DNA from: Burkholderiales bacterium
GTDB taxonomy: Bacteria > Pseudomonadota > Gammaproteobacteria > Burkholderiales > Nitrosomonadaceae
NCBI GenBank assembly: GCA_024235755.1
Contig: JACKLV010000002.1
Location: 186,001 to 250,000 of the forward strand
Direction of reading: 5' to 3'
Length of the DNA: 64,000 nucleotides
The position numbers and the translations under genes are program-made. Shown in pieces: positions 35,605-44,405 of the stretch (positions are counted from its first letter, which is position 1; every line of letters begins with the position of its first letter). A model generated the notes under the pieces. It made no database searches, had not been told where the DNA came from, and saw nothing but the letters and a program-made list of their open reading frames with translations.

Positions 35605-36863
35605 TATAGAAAAATCTTTTGCACGTTCTGAATACCGGCAATTAAAGCATCCACTTCAGATGTGTTGTTATAAAAGGCAAACGAAGCGCGCGATGTCGCA
35701 GGGACGTTAAATCGTTGCATGACAGGTTGCGCACAATGATGTCCGGTACGCACGGCAATACCGTCCTGATTCAGGATGGTGCCGATATCATGCGGATGAA
35801 TACCGTCGAGTATAAAGGATATGACAGCAGTTTTTTGTGCGGCTGTTCCAAGGATTTTCGCGCCTTTGATTTCGTTGAAGCGCTCTGTTGCATAGTGCAG
35901 TAGCTTTGATTCGTGTGCGGAAATCTGTTCCATACCAATTGAGCACAGATAATCAATTGCTGCACCAAAACCAATGGCTGCAGCGATCGGCGGTGTGCCG
36001 GCTTCAAATTTGTGTGGAATATCGGCATAGGTGGTCTCTTCAAAAGTCACCGAAGCAATCATGTCGCCGCCGCCCTTGAATGGCTGCATGGCTTCAAGTA
36101 GTGATGCTTTGCCATATAGCATGCCGATACCAGTCGGGCCACAGAGTTTATGTGCAGAAAATGCATAAAAATCACAATCCAGCGCTTGAACGTCTACCGT
36201 GATGTGTGGCGCAGCCTGAGCGCCATCAATCAGCACGGGCACATCCTGTTGGTGGGCATAATCAATCATTCGTTTAATTGGATTGATTGTGCCTAGTGCA
36301 TTCGAAACATGAATCAGACCGACAAATTTGGTGCGATCATTAAACAGCTTTTCATAAGATTCGATATCGAGTTCGCCTGCATCATTGATTGGCACGACGC
36401 GAATGACCGCTCCTTTTTCCTTGGCCAACATTTGCCAGGGTACGATATTAGAATGATGCTCAAGTGTCGTCAGAATAATTTCGTCACCAGATTGGATGAA
36501 TCGACGGCCGTAACCATGCATGACTAGGTTGATCGAATCGGTAGTGCCACTGGTGAAAATAATCTCTCTTTGTTCTTTGGCGTTTACAAACCGTTGTACT
36601 TTGCTCCGTGCTTTTTCATATTCTTCAGTGGCAACTTCCGAGAGATAATGCACGGCACGGTTGATGTTGGCATGCTGGGCGGTTTGATAGTGAACCAATC
36701 GATCGATAACCTGTTGCGGCATTTGACTGGATGCGGCATTGTCAAGATAGACAAGCGGTTTCTCACCGACTTTGATGTCCAGGATAGGAAAATCGGCGCG
36801 GATTCGTTCCACGTCGAAATGTACATCGGTTCTCAGCGCTGTAATTACGTTGTTATGTGCCAT
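35604..36863 (-). CDS. sufS: Cysteine desulfurase SufS
   Basis: This PLP-dependent group II cysteine desulfurase of 419 residues releases sulfur from cysteine as a persulfide. The PLP lysine is Lys239 in FSAHKLCGPTGIG and the catalytic cysteine is Cys377 in RTGHHCAQP. Its N-terminal region shows the VYLDNAASSQMP segment. It lies five bases after sufD and overlaps sufU by one base. Confidence 0.97.
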   Translation of the reverse strand: MAHNNVITALRTDVHFDVERIRADFPILDIKVGEKPLVYLDNAASSQMPQQVIDRLVHYQTAQHANINRAVHYLSEVATEEYEKARSKVQRFVNAKEQREIIFTSGTTDSINLVMHGYGRRFIQSGDEIILTTLEHHSNIVPWQMLAKEKGAVIRVVPINDAGELDIESYEKLFNDRTKFVGLIHVSNALGTINPIKRMIDYAHQQDVPVLIDGAQAAPHITVDVQALDCDFYAFSAHKLCGPTGIGMLYGKASLLEAMQPFKGGGDMIASVTFEETTYADIPHKFEAGTPPIAAAIGFGAAIDYLCSIGMEQISAHESKLLHYATERFNEIKGAKILGTAAQKTAVISFILDGIHPHDIGTILNQDGIAVRTGHHCAQPVMQRFNVPATSRASFAFYNNTSEVDALIAGIQNVQKIFL

Positions 36864-36868
36864 AAAAT

Positions 36869-38209
36869 TTAGTGGCTTTGGGTTTGGTTCAGTACTGTTT
36901 GCTCAAGTGTATGCTTGAGCGAAGGAATAGGAATGTTGTTCAGAATCTCGGCGCCAAACGCATATGTGAGAAGATTGCGGGCAGCTAATTCAGACAAACC
37001 GCGGCTTTTCAGATAAAAGATTTCATCCTTGTCCAGTTGTCCCACTGTGGCGCCATGCGCGCATTTAACATCATCTGCAAAAATCTCTAATTGCGGCTTC
37101 GTGTCAATTTGCGCTTTGTTACTCAGCAACAGATTGCGACTCGATTGGGATGAATTCGTTTTCTGAGCATTGGGTCGAACAATAATTTTTCCATTGAAAA
37201 CGGCATGGGCATCATTATCGACTATACATTTGTGTTGCTGGTGGCTGGTGCAGTTGGGCTTTACATGGTCAATGCAGGTATGCGTATCGGCCAATTGCCC
37301 GTCAGTAATCAACGCCAGACCGTCAATTGCACACTCTGCAGCTTTTGCGTTGAGGCTGACATTCAGATTATAGCGTGAAATTTTTGCGCCCAGCGAGATA
37401 CTGATTGTTTCATATCGACTGGCGTGATCAAGTGAAACAGCACAGTTGGCCAGATGAAAAGCATTGAGGTTTTCACGTTGCAGGCGAATATGTTGAATTT
37501 GTGCATTGGCGGAAAGCTTGAGTTCGGTAACTGAATTGGTGATATAAGCACTACTTTTATCAGCCTGAAGTGCAACATAATCTTCGACAACCGTCATTTG
37601 ACTGTTGTCATCTCCCACTATCAGGCAGCGCGGATAATGAGTCGTTTCCGCCTGCGTGGCGACGAATAACAGATGTATCGGCTGGTCAACAACTGTGTTT
37701 CGAGGCGCAATAATTATTGCGCCATCATGTAAAAATGCTGTATTCAGTGCTGTAAACAGATTTTGTCGGAATTGTGCGTATTGTCCCAAGTGAGCGGAGA
37801 TTACGTGCGCATGGCTTGTGGCCAGTGTATCCAAATTGCCAATAATCAGTTGGTTTTCATGTGTAATGCTGGAGAGTTCCGGCGCAAAAAAACCGTTGAC
37901 AAACACCAGGCGATTGACCATCTCTTCAATAAAAAACGGACGAACTTCGGATAAATCCGGTACATATCCGGCTTGAGCCGGTTTAAAAGGCAGCCTGGTT
38001 AATGGCGAGATATCCGTAAAGCGCCATTCTTCATCTTTATTTGTAGGCCATTTAAGCTGGCCGGCTTCATCGATCGCTTGGGCGCGTAACTGTTTTATCC
38101 ATAACTGCGGATCTTCCGGCAGTGTATCTTGGAATGTACTGCTATTGGATTGAGCCGGAAGCGATTTGAACAGGCAAGTTAGATAGTCAATATTTTTTGA
38201 CTCATTCAT
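36869..38209 (-). CDS. sufD: SufD, subunit of the SufBCD scaffold
   Basis: SufD pairs with SufB and the ATPase SufC to build Fe-S clusters. The 446-residue protein has an N-terminal helical region with WRFTDISPL and a long right-handed beta-helix core, with the C-terminal AHGATVGQLDKDEIFYLKSRG segment (split here to under 20 residues: HGATVGQLDKDEIFYL), conserved in the family. Translation starts four bases inside the sufC stop (ATGA overlap), so expression is coupled. Confidence 0.95.
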   Translation of the reverse strand: MNESKNIDYLTCLFKSLPAQSNSSTFQDTLPEDPQLWIKQLRAQAIDEAGQLKWPTNKDEEWRFTDISPLTRLPFKPAQAGYVPDLSEVRPFFIEEMVNRLVFVNGFFAPELSSITHENQLIIGNLDTLATSHAHVISAHLGQYAQFRQNLFTALNTAFLHDGAIIIAPRNTVVDQPIHLLFVATQAETTHYPRCLIVGDDNSQMTVVEDYVALQADKSSAYITNSVTELKLSANAQIQHIRLQRENLNAFHLANCAVSLDHASRYETISISLGAKISRYNLNVSLNAKAAECAIDGLALITDGQLADTHTCIDHVKPNCTSHQQHKCIVDNDAHAVFNGKIIVRPNAQKTNSSQSSRNLLLSNKAQIDTKPQLEIFADDVKCAHGATVGQLDKDEIFYLKSRGLSELAARNLLTYAFGAEILNNIPIPSLKHTLEQTVLNQTQSH

Positions 38210-39000
38210 ACCGACACTCCTGCATTTTTTTGCTGGTCGTTATGCAGCCAGTCGTAACCATGTTTCTCCAATTCCAGCGCCAGTTCTTTCCCCCCGGTTT
38301 TAATGATGCGGCCTGCTTCCATGACATGTACGTAATCAGGCACAATATGATCCAGCAATCGCTGATAATGGGTAATCAGAATGATGGCATTCTGTTCGTT
38401 TCTAAGATGATTGACGCCTTTGGCGACTATTTTAAGTGCATCAATGTCTAAACCTGAATCGGTTTCATCAAGAATCCCCAGCTTCGGCTCAAGCAGTGCC
38501 ATTTGCAGTATTTCGTTGCGTTTTTTTTCACCGCCTGAAAATCCCTCGTTGACACTGCGATCAAGAAAATCAGGGTTCATTTCCAGTAGTTTCATTTTTT
38601 CACGGACGAAATCGTCAAATTCTAATGGGTCAAGCTCGTCATTACCGCGTTTTGACTGAACTGTATTGTACGCAAGCCGCAAAAACTGACTGTTGGCTAC
38701 TCCAGGGATTTCAATAGGATACTGAAACGCTAAAAAAACTCCTGCCTGTGCACGCTCTTCGGGAGGCAATGCTAATAAATCCTGCTGCTCAAATTGAATA
38801 TTGCCTTGTGTAACAATATAGTCCGGATGGCCAGCCAATACCTTGGCAAAGGTGCTTTTCCCAGAGCCATTCAAGCCCATAATGGCATGAATTTCACCAT
38901 GGTTAACCGTTAAATTGATACCTTTGAGAATTTCAGTATCTTGTGTATTAGCATGTAAATTTTGTACATTGAGTAGGGTTTGATTATTTTTACTGATCAT
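38206..39000 (-). CDS. sufC: SufC, Fe-S assembly ATPase
   Basis: This 264-residue ABC-type ATPase shows Walker A GLNGSGKST, the family signature SGGEKKRNEILQMA, and Walker B LGILDETDSGLD, which is the diagnostic SufC form. It drives conformational change of SufBD during cluster assembly in the cytoplasm. It overlaps sufB and sufD by four bases each. Confidence 0.97.
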   Translation of the reverse strand: MISKNNQTLLNVQNLHANTQDTEILKGINLTVNHGEIHAIMGLNGSGKSTFAKVLAGHPDYIVTQGNIQFEQQDLLALPPEERAQAGVFLAFQYPIEIPGVANSQFLRLAYNTVQSKRGNDELDPLEFDDFVREKMKLLEMNPDFLDRSVNEGFSGGEKKRNEILQMALLEPKLGILDETDSGLDIDALKIVAKGVNHLRNEQNAIILITHYQRLLDHIVPDYVHVMEAGRIIKTGGKELALELEKHGYDWLHNDQQKNAGVSV

Positions 39001-40433
39001 CCGACACTGCCCTCAAGTTTGAAACTAAGTAATTTTGTGGCTTCTACTGCAAATTCCATTGGTAATTGCTGAAATACTTCTTTACAAAAACCATTTACGA
39101 TCATTGAAACTGCTTCTTCAGAATCAATGCCGCGCTGTGCAAAATAAAATAATTGATCTTCACCGATTTTCGACGTAGAAGCTTCATGTTCTACTTTTGC
39201 GCTGTTATTGTGTACTTGTATATATGGGAATGTATGTGCACCACACTGGTCACCAACTAGCATGGAATCACACTGTGAGAAATTACGCGCATTCTGTGCA
39301 TTGGGTGTAATGCGTACAAGTCCACGATAGCTGCTGTTGGATTTCCCGGCTGAGATACCTTTGCTGATAATCGTGCTTCGGGTATTTTTTCCAATATGAA
39401 TCATTTTGGTACCGGTGTCCGCCTGCTGCAGGTTGTTGGTGAGCGCGACAGAATAAAATTCACCGACTGAGTTGTCTCCACGCAGAATACACGATGGATA
39501 CTTCCAGGTTATTGCAGAACCGGTTTCTACTTGTGTCCATGAAATTCTGGAATTGACGCCTTTGGCTAGTCCCCGTTTGGTAACAAAATTGTAGATGCCA
39601 CCAATACCGTTTTCATCACCGGCATACCAGTTTTGTACGGTTGAGTATTTGATGTCTGCGTTATCCATAGCAATTAACTCAACCACAGCGGCATGGAGTT
39701 GATTAGTATCAAACTGCGGCGCAGTGCAGCCTTCCAGATAAGATACGGACGCGCCTTCTTCTGCAATCACAAGTGTGCGCTCAAATTGACCGGAGCCTTC
39801 GGTATTAATGCGAAAATATGTTGATAAATCCATCGGACATTTCACGCCTTTGGGAATATAGCAAAATGAGCCGTCGGTAAATACTGCAGAATTGAGTGCA
39901 GCGAAAAAATTATCACCAACAGGCACGACTGTGCCGAGATATTGTTTTACCAATTCGGGATGTTTTTGCACTGCTTCTGAGATTGAGCAGAAAATAATGC
40001 CAACTTCGGCAAGTTTTTCCTTGTATGTCGTGGCAACAGAAACGCTGTCGAAAACAACATCGACTGCAACACCTGCAAGTGCTGCTCTTTCATGCATGGG
40101 TACACCCAGTTTTTCAAAAGTGCGCAACAATTCGGGATCAACTTCATCCATACTCGCCAGTTTTTTCTTGGGCTTAGGTGCCGCGTAGTAACTAATCGAT
40201 TGAAAGTCAATCTTGGAATAATGGACGTTCTGCCAGTTAGGTTCTGACATGGTCAGCCATTTCTGATAAGCTTTCAGACGAAAATCCAGAAGCCATTCAG
40301 GCTCATTCTTTTTTTCTGAAATCAACCGAATGGTTTCTTCATTGAGCCCTTTGGGTGCAATCTCCGATTCGATTTCTGTGACGAAGCCATGTTTGTATGG
40401 TTGATTAACCAAATTTTGTAATACAGCACTCAT
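38997..40433 (-). CDS. sufB: SufB, Fe-S cluster scaffold
   Basis: This 478-residue scaffold subunit on which the nascent cluster forms carries the family segments PKKKLASMDEVDPE, VPVGDNFFAALNSAVFTDGS, YIPKGVKCPMDLSTYFR and EGCTAPQFD, and ends with QRGIDSEEAVSMIVNGF. The candidate catalytic cysteine lies in the beta-helix (family knowledge). The ATG at 40433 is 111 bp downstream of sufA. Confidence 0.97.
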   Translation of the reverse strand: MSAVLQNLVNQPYKHGFVTEIESEIAPKGLNEETIRLISEKKNEPEWLLDFRLKAYQKWLTMSEPNWQNVHYSKIDFQSISYYAAPKPKKKLASMDEVDPELLRTFEKLGVPMHERAALAGVAVDVVFDSVSVATTYKEKLAEVGIIFCSISEAVQKHPELVKQYLGTVVPVGDNFFAALNSAVFTDGSFCYIPKGVKCPMDLSTYFRINTEGSGQFERTLVIAEEGASVSYLEGCTAPQFDTNQLHAAVVELIAMDNADIKYSTVQNWYAGDENGIGGIYNFVTKRGLAKGVNSRISWTQVETGSAITWKYPSCILRGDNSVGEFYSVALTNNLQQADTGTKMIHIGKNTRSTIISKGISAGKSNSSYRGLVRITPNAQNARNFSQCDSMLVGDQCGAHTFPYIQVHNNSAKVEHEASTSKIGEDQLFYFAQRGIDSEEAVSMIVNGFCKEVFQQLPMEFAVEATKLLSFKLEGSVG

Positions 40434-40544
40434 AGAGTTTGTTCCTTTCTTGATATGTATCCACTAGCTTATAAGCTATCTAGAATTTAATTTGCTGTAA
40501 TAACAGAGCATTTTTTTTAAAACTTATTGCTTTTATTATGTGAG

Positions 40545-40886
40545 TTATATTTTTGCCGATTCATTTAGACTGAAGCTTTCACCGCAGCCGCAAGTGTTGT
40601 CGATATTAGGATTATTTAGTTTATAAAAACTATTAAGGCCTTCTTGAACGAAATCAATTTGTGAACCGCTGAGGAAAGGTAAGTCGCTAGTATTGACGAC
40701 AATGTTTGTACCCTCTGATGGAAATAATCGATCATCCTCTTTGATTTCATCAGCAACGTCATAAGTATACGAATATCCAGAACAACCGGATTTTTGAAGG
40801 CCAATACGTAAAGCAATACCATGACCTCGTTTGGAAATTTGTTGCTTGATGTGCTTTGCGGCATTTTCAGTTAATGTAAGGGTCAT
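40545..40886 (-). CDS. sufA: SufA/IscA-type Fe-S carrier
   Basis: This A-type carrier of 113 residues has the three cluster-binding cysteines Cys35 (GCSGYSY), Cys99 and Cys101 (CGCG). It transfers clusters from SufBCD to apo-targets. I start at the ATG complementing 40884-40886, which gives MTLTLTENAAKHI and the family length. An ATG eight codons upstream is possible. Neither has a clear ribosome-binding site. It lies between iscR and sufB. Confidence 0.9.
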   Translation of the reverse strand: MTLTLTENAAKHIKQQISKRGHGIALRIGLQKSGCSGYSYTYDVADEIKEDDRLFPSEGTNIVVNTSDLPFLSGSQIDFVQEGLNSFYKLNNPNIDNTCGCGESFSLNESAKI

Positions 40887-41136
40887 AACAAATTTACATT
40901 TATTTATCATTGATTATTCAATTGTTTGGCTCAGAATTCTACGTAAAAAAGAACAGCTAGAACCAATTCCCTAACCGGTTACGATGCCTGACTGAGGCCT
41001 AAACCTATCATATCTTATGACATGATTTAACTTAAACTGTTCTGAAATAATCATCAACCTGTCAATATTATCTGGTTGTGTACAATAAATAGAAGGTACT
41101 GATATACCTTTAATTTATCAATTGAATTGTATTGAT

Positions 41137-41601
41137 CTAAGCTGCCGATGAGCTGCGCATATCGAAAAGCGGCACGACATCTTGTTCTTTTCTAATTTTT
41201 TCCTGATGATCGACCAATTCTTTCAATGTAACTGCACCAAGATAATCAAAAATGAGATCGTTCAGTTTTGCCCATAAATCATGTGTCATACATTTGCTGT
41301 CGTTGTGACAGTTCTCTTTGCCGCCGCACTGTGTGGCATCTATGGGTTCGTCAACAGCTAAGATAATATCTGCGACAGAAACTTGCTCAAGCTCTTTCGC
41401 AAGACAGTATCCACCACCTGGACCCCGTACGCTGTCAACTAGCTCGGATTGACGCAGCTTGGCGAATAATTGCTCGAGATAGGATAGTGAAATTTTCTGG
41501 CGTTGACTGATATCAGCCAACGTTACCGGGTTACTGCTTTGTTGCATGGCAAGGTCTAAAAGTGCAGTTACTGCAAATCTACCTTTTGTCGTCAGTCTCA
41601 T
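41137..41601 (-). CDS. iscR: IscR, Rrf2-family Fe-S-sensing repressor
   Basis: This 154-residue winged-helix regulator holds a 2Fe-2S cluster on Cys92, Cys98, Cys104 and His107, at exactly the E. coli IscR positions. The N-terminus (MRLTTKGRFAVTALLDLA) is the typical Rrf2 helix. Holo-IscR represses its own promoter through type 1 sites, two of which are visible upstream. It heads the iscR-sufA-sufBCDSU-nfu run, although the gap to sufA is 250 bp and could contain a second promoter. Confidence 0.95.
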   Translation of the reverse strand: MRLTTKGRFAVTALLDLAMQQSSNPVTLADISQRQKISLSYLEQLFAKLRQSELVDSVRGPGGGYCLAKELEQVSVADIILAVDEPIDATQCGGKENCHNDSKCMTHDLWAKLNDLIFDYLGAVTLKELVDHQEKIRKEQDVVPLFDMRSSSAA

Positions 41602-41665
41602 ATCTAAACACTCCTTGGTGAATTTAGTTGAATTAACAATGAAAAAGCACTGTTTGAAATAAGGA

Positions 41666-41690
41666 ATACTTGATTATTTTTGTCAACTAT
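41666..41690 (-). promoter_or_regulatory. IscR type 1 operator, downstream copy
   Basis: Read on the minus strand, this 25-bp site matches the type 1 IscR consensus (ATASYYGACTRWWWYAGTCRRSTAT) at about 23 positions by eye. It overlaps the -10 of the promoter below. Confidence 0.75.
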
Positions 41691-41714
41691 ACAATTCTTG
41701 ATTGAATTAGTCAA
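41686..41714 (-). promoter_or_regulatory. iscR: iscR promoter, TTGACT-17-TATAGT
   Basis: On the minus strand, -35 TTGACT (41709-41714) and -10 TATAGT (41686-41691) are separated by exactly 17 bp. Each hexamer lies inside an IscR-type operator, so holo-IscR binding would occlude RNA polymerase. It is about 85 bp upstream of the iscR start codon. Confidence 0.7.
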
Positions 41715-41718
41715 CTAT
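41694..41718 (-). promoter_or_regulatory. IscR type 1 operator, upstream copy
   Basis: A second 25-bp match (ATAGTTGACT left half, weaker right half ATCAAGAAT) lies 28 bp centre to centre from the first. The tandem arrangement is like that of the E. coli iscR promoter. Confidence 0.65.
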
Positions 41719-41871
41719 TATTTCAAATATTGTTTTGCCTTAACTAACAATATGCTTTAGAAGGTAAATAGATATGTTTCAGCATTGATATTAAGAATAA
41801 GTAAAGTGTTTATGGGGCTTAAATTGATTAACAAAACAAAAAAGATTTGGGTTGATTTTCTTTCGCTTGAT

Positions 41872-42501
41872 TTATTGTGTAGGGGGTGATTGCTTTTCAC
41901 CCCAACGAGGGATCAGCTGATGCTTAATTGCTAAATGATCGAGTATGCGTGCCACAATAAAATCAATAATATCTTGAAGTGTCTGGGGATGATGATAGAA
42001 GCCGGGATTGGCCGGTAGAATAACTGCGCCGACATTTGAGAGCTTGAGCATATTTTCTAAATGCACAGTGGAAAACGGTGTTTCGCGCGGTACCAGAATC
42101 AGCTGTCGTTTTTCTTTTAACATGACATCCGCCGCCCGCTCTATAAGATTCTGACTCAATCCTGTAGCAATGGCGGCAAGTGTGCCCATGGTACAGGGAC
42201 AGATAACCATTGCATCAGCTGGATTTGTTCCGGATGCAACGGGTGAGTACCAGGATTCACGACCGAAAACCTTCAATTGACCAGTTGAGGAGCCGTACAA
42301 GTGCTTTAGGAAAGTTTCAGCTTCTCTTGGCTGAGAGGGCAATGTCAGATTCATTTCCTGTTGCACAACGATTTGTGCAACTTTGGAATATAGCAAGTAA
42401 ACATGCTGTCCGCTTTGCAGCAGCGATTCCAGCAAACGTAGACCATAGGGCATCCCGGATGCACCTGTCAGCGCAAGCGTGATGGTGCGCGGCTTATTCA
42501 T
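41872..42501 (-). CDS. ubiX: Flavin prenyltransferase UbiX
   Basis: UbiX makes prenylated FMN, the cofactor of the UbiD decarboxylase in ubiquinone synthesis. The 209-residue protein shows the FMN-binding start TLALTGASGMPYGLRLLE, the SGTNPADAMVICPCTMGTLA loop (S, T for phosphate), and LVPRETPFSTVHLENML, a UbiX hallmark. It follows hprK at 100 bp and takes the position often held by rapZ. Confidence 0.95.
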   Translation of the reverse strand: MNKPRTITLALTGASGMPYGLRLLESLLQSGQHVYLLYSKVAQIVVQQEMNLTLPSQPREAETFLKHLYGSSTGQLKVFGRESWYSPVASGTNPADAMVICPCTMGTLAAIATGLSQNLIERAADVMLKEKRQLILVPRETPFSTVHLENMLKLSNVGAVILPANPGFYHHPQTLQDIIDFIVARILDHLAIKHQLIPRWGEKQSPPTQ

Positions 42502-42601
42502 ATACTGATCTTCGATTAGGTCGTTTCAAAAGGAAATAACTTTTTTGTTTTAAATCTATATGATGCGACTTTTAAACAACTATGACAGCCAAAATCTGTT
42601 T

Positions 42602-43558
42602 TTACTCGTCACGATCCTCCGGTAAATCAGCCATTTCTTGTTCATGACGTTCGATAAAATCCTTGGTGCCATCTATACCCCGTAATTGTAAAACATAATT
42701 ACGTACCGCAGCTTCAACCAATACCGCAAGATTACGCCCTGCCGCCACAGGAATAATGACCTTTGAAATATCCACGTTCATGATCGTTTCATTCAGGTTG
42801 CTGATCGGTAATCTTTCTAATTGATATGCCTCGGTACTGGTGGTATTTTGCAAGTGAACAATCAGCTTCATATTCTTATGCCGACGAACGGCTGTTTCAC
42901 CAAAAATGGTGCGAATGTTCAACATACCAAGACCGCGTACTTCCAGATAATCACGCAGTATTGGCGGGCATCGACCTTCTAGTGTTTCCGGTGCTATACG
43001 ACGCAACTCAACAACATCATCGGCAACGAGTCCGTGTCCTCTACTGATAAGCTCAAGTGCAAGTTCGCTTTTGCCGACACCGCTTTCCCCGGTAATCATT
43101 ACACCCATTCCTAGCACATCGAGGAGTACACCGTGTAAACAGCATGAAGGTGCTAGTACTTGACCAAGGTAGGAACGCAGCAACCAAATAACTTCAACAC
43201 TGGGAAACGGTGACCTGAGTAACGGTGTGTGTGTTGCATCAGCCAATTGGCACATACAATCGGGTGCCTTTGCATCATCGGCGACGACAATGCAAGCAAG
43301 ATTACTTTGTTTTAACGTGTCAAGTTTTTTGTTGAGATTTTGAGCGTCAAGATTATTGATATAGTCAACTTCATTTCGACTTAAAACCTGAATCCAATTA
43401 GGATGGATAAAGTTCAAGTGATCGATCAAACCCTGGTTGGATTGTGCAATCCGGTCATTACTGAGAATTTTGTTTTTGGCGGCTAAACCCGCCACCCAGG
43501 TCAATTTCAGCTTTTCCTGTTTGTTTTCGTAAAGATCGGAAATGCTAATTTGAGACAT
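42602..43558 (-). CDS. hprK: HPr kinase/phosphorylase
   Basis: This bifunctional enzyme phosphorylates and dephosphorylates HPr at serine. The 318-residue protein has an N-terminal domain (1-130) and a catalytic domain with Walker A GESGVGKS at 157-164, the HprK signature region LEVRGLGMLNIRTIFGE and the preceding His142 context. In betaproteobacteria it belongs to a partial, nitrogen-related PTS with no sugar permease. Its start overlaps the ptsN end by 14 bp, so they are coupled. HPr and enzyme I genes are not in the window. Confidence 0.94.
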   Translation of the reverse strand: MSQISISDLYENKQEKLKLTWVAGLAAKNKILSNDRIAQSNQGLIDHLNFIHPNWIQVLSRNEVDYINNLDAQNLNKKLDTLKQSNLACIVVADDAKAPDCMCQLADATHTPLLRSPFPSVEVIWLLRSYLGQVLAPSCCLHGVLLDVLGMGVMITGESGVGKSELALELISRGHGLVADDVVELRRIAPETLEGRCPPILRDYLEVRGLGMLNIRTIFGETAVRRHKNMKLIVHLQNTTSTEAYQLERLPISNLNETIMNVDISKVIIPVAAGRNLAVLVEAAVRNYVLQLRGIDGTKDFIERHEQEMADLPEDRDE

Positions 43559-44012
43559 GAGGAGTCCAATCTGTAATCAGTTGATGAATTTCAGAGGCAC
43601 TCTTGGTATGCAGTATTTTTTCACGGAATTTTTTATCACTGAACATTTGTGCTAATTCACTTAAAATTTGTAAGTGTGTGTCAGTCGCTTTTTCAGGTAC
43701 CAAAAGTATACAGGCAATATTGACGGGCTGGCCGTCAGGTGCATCAAATGGAATTGCTTCTTTCATTGTGACCAGAGCAGCTACCGCTTCGCGCAATCCT
43801 TTGATGCGGCCATGTGGTATAGCAACGCCTTGTCCGAGACCAGTTGAGCCAAGTTTCTCGCGTGCGAACAGGCTGTCAAAGACCTGGCTTCGGGCAATCT
43901 GGATAGTATTTTCAAATAATAAGCCGGCTTGTTCAAACACACGCTTTTTGCTTGCCACATCCAGATCGATGATGACATTCGATTCGGGTAATAATTGTGA
44001 AATTAGGTTCAT
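43545..44012 (-). CDS. ptsN: PTS-Ntr enzyme IIA (PtsN)
   Basis: This 155-residue EIIA-Ntr protein accepts phosphate on His67 (AIPHGRIKGL) and signals nitrogen and potassium status, without transporting sugar. Family segments GSTGLGQGVAIPHG and LVPEKATDTHLQILSELA are clear. The location between hpf and hprK, downstream of rpoN, is the conserved arrangement. Confidence 0.95.
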   Translation of the reverse strand: MNLISQLLPESNVIIDLDVASKKRVFEQAGLLFENTIQIARSQVFDSLFAREKLGSTGLGQGVAIPHGRIKGLREAVAALVTMKEAIPFDAPDGQPVNIACILLVPEKATDTHLQILSELAQMFSDKKFREKILHTKSASEIHQLITDWTPHVSN

Positions 44013-44063
44013 GGATTTTCAATTCAAAATGAAATCTTTTGTCGTCAAAAATTCTGATTCGAG

Positions 44064-44387
44064 TCAATCAAAATCTTGATCTTTTAATGCTTGGTGATTT
44101 CTTTTTTCAAGGTTTTTTTCTTTATGTTTTAGAATTTGTCGATCGAGTTTGTCAACCAGACTGTCGATGGAAGCGTACATATCGGTGCTGTCCGCTTCGA
44201 CAAAAATATCTTTGCCACGAATGTGCACATTCGCTTCCGCTTTTTGTTTAAGCTTTTCCACAGATAGAATAACGCTGACATCGATCACATGGTCAAAGTG
44301 GCGTGTAATTTTGCTGATTTTGGTGTTGACATAGTCGCGCAGAGCTGGAGTAATTTCTACATGATTGCCTGTTAGTTTTAAATTCAT
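44064..44387 (-). CDS. hpf: Ribosome hibernation-promoting factor (short form)
   Basis: This 107-residue protein of the HPF/YfiA family binds the 30S decoding region in stationary phase. It begins with the standard LKLTGNHVEITPALRDYV and has the VHIRGKDIFVEADSTDMYASID segment (two strands and a helix). It lacks the C-terminal dimerisation domain of long HPF. It is 18 bp downstream of rpoN, the usual neighbour. Confidence 0.94.
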   Translation of the reverse strand: MNLKLTGNHVEITPALRDYVNTKISKITRHFDHVIDVSVILSVEKLKQKAEANVHIRGKDIFVEADSTDMYASIDSLVDKLDRQILKHKEKNLEKRNHQALKDQDFD

Positions 44388-44405
44388 ACTGTTTCCTTTA
44401 AATGG

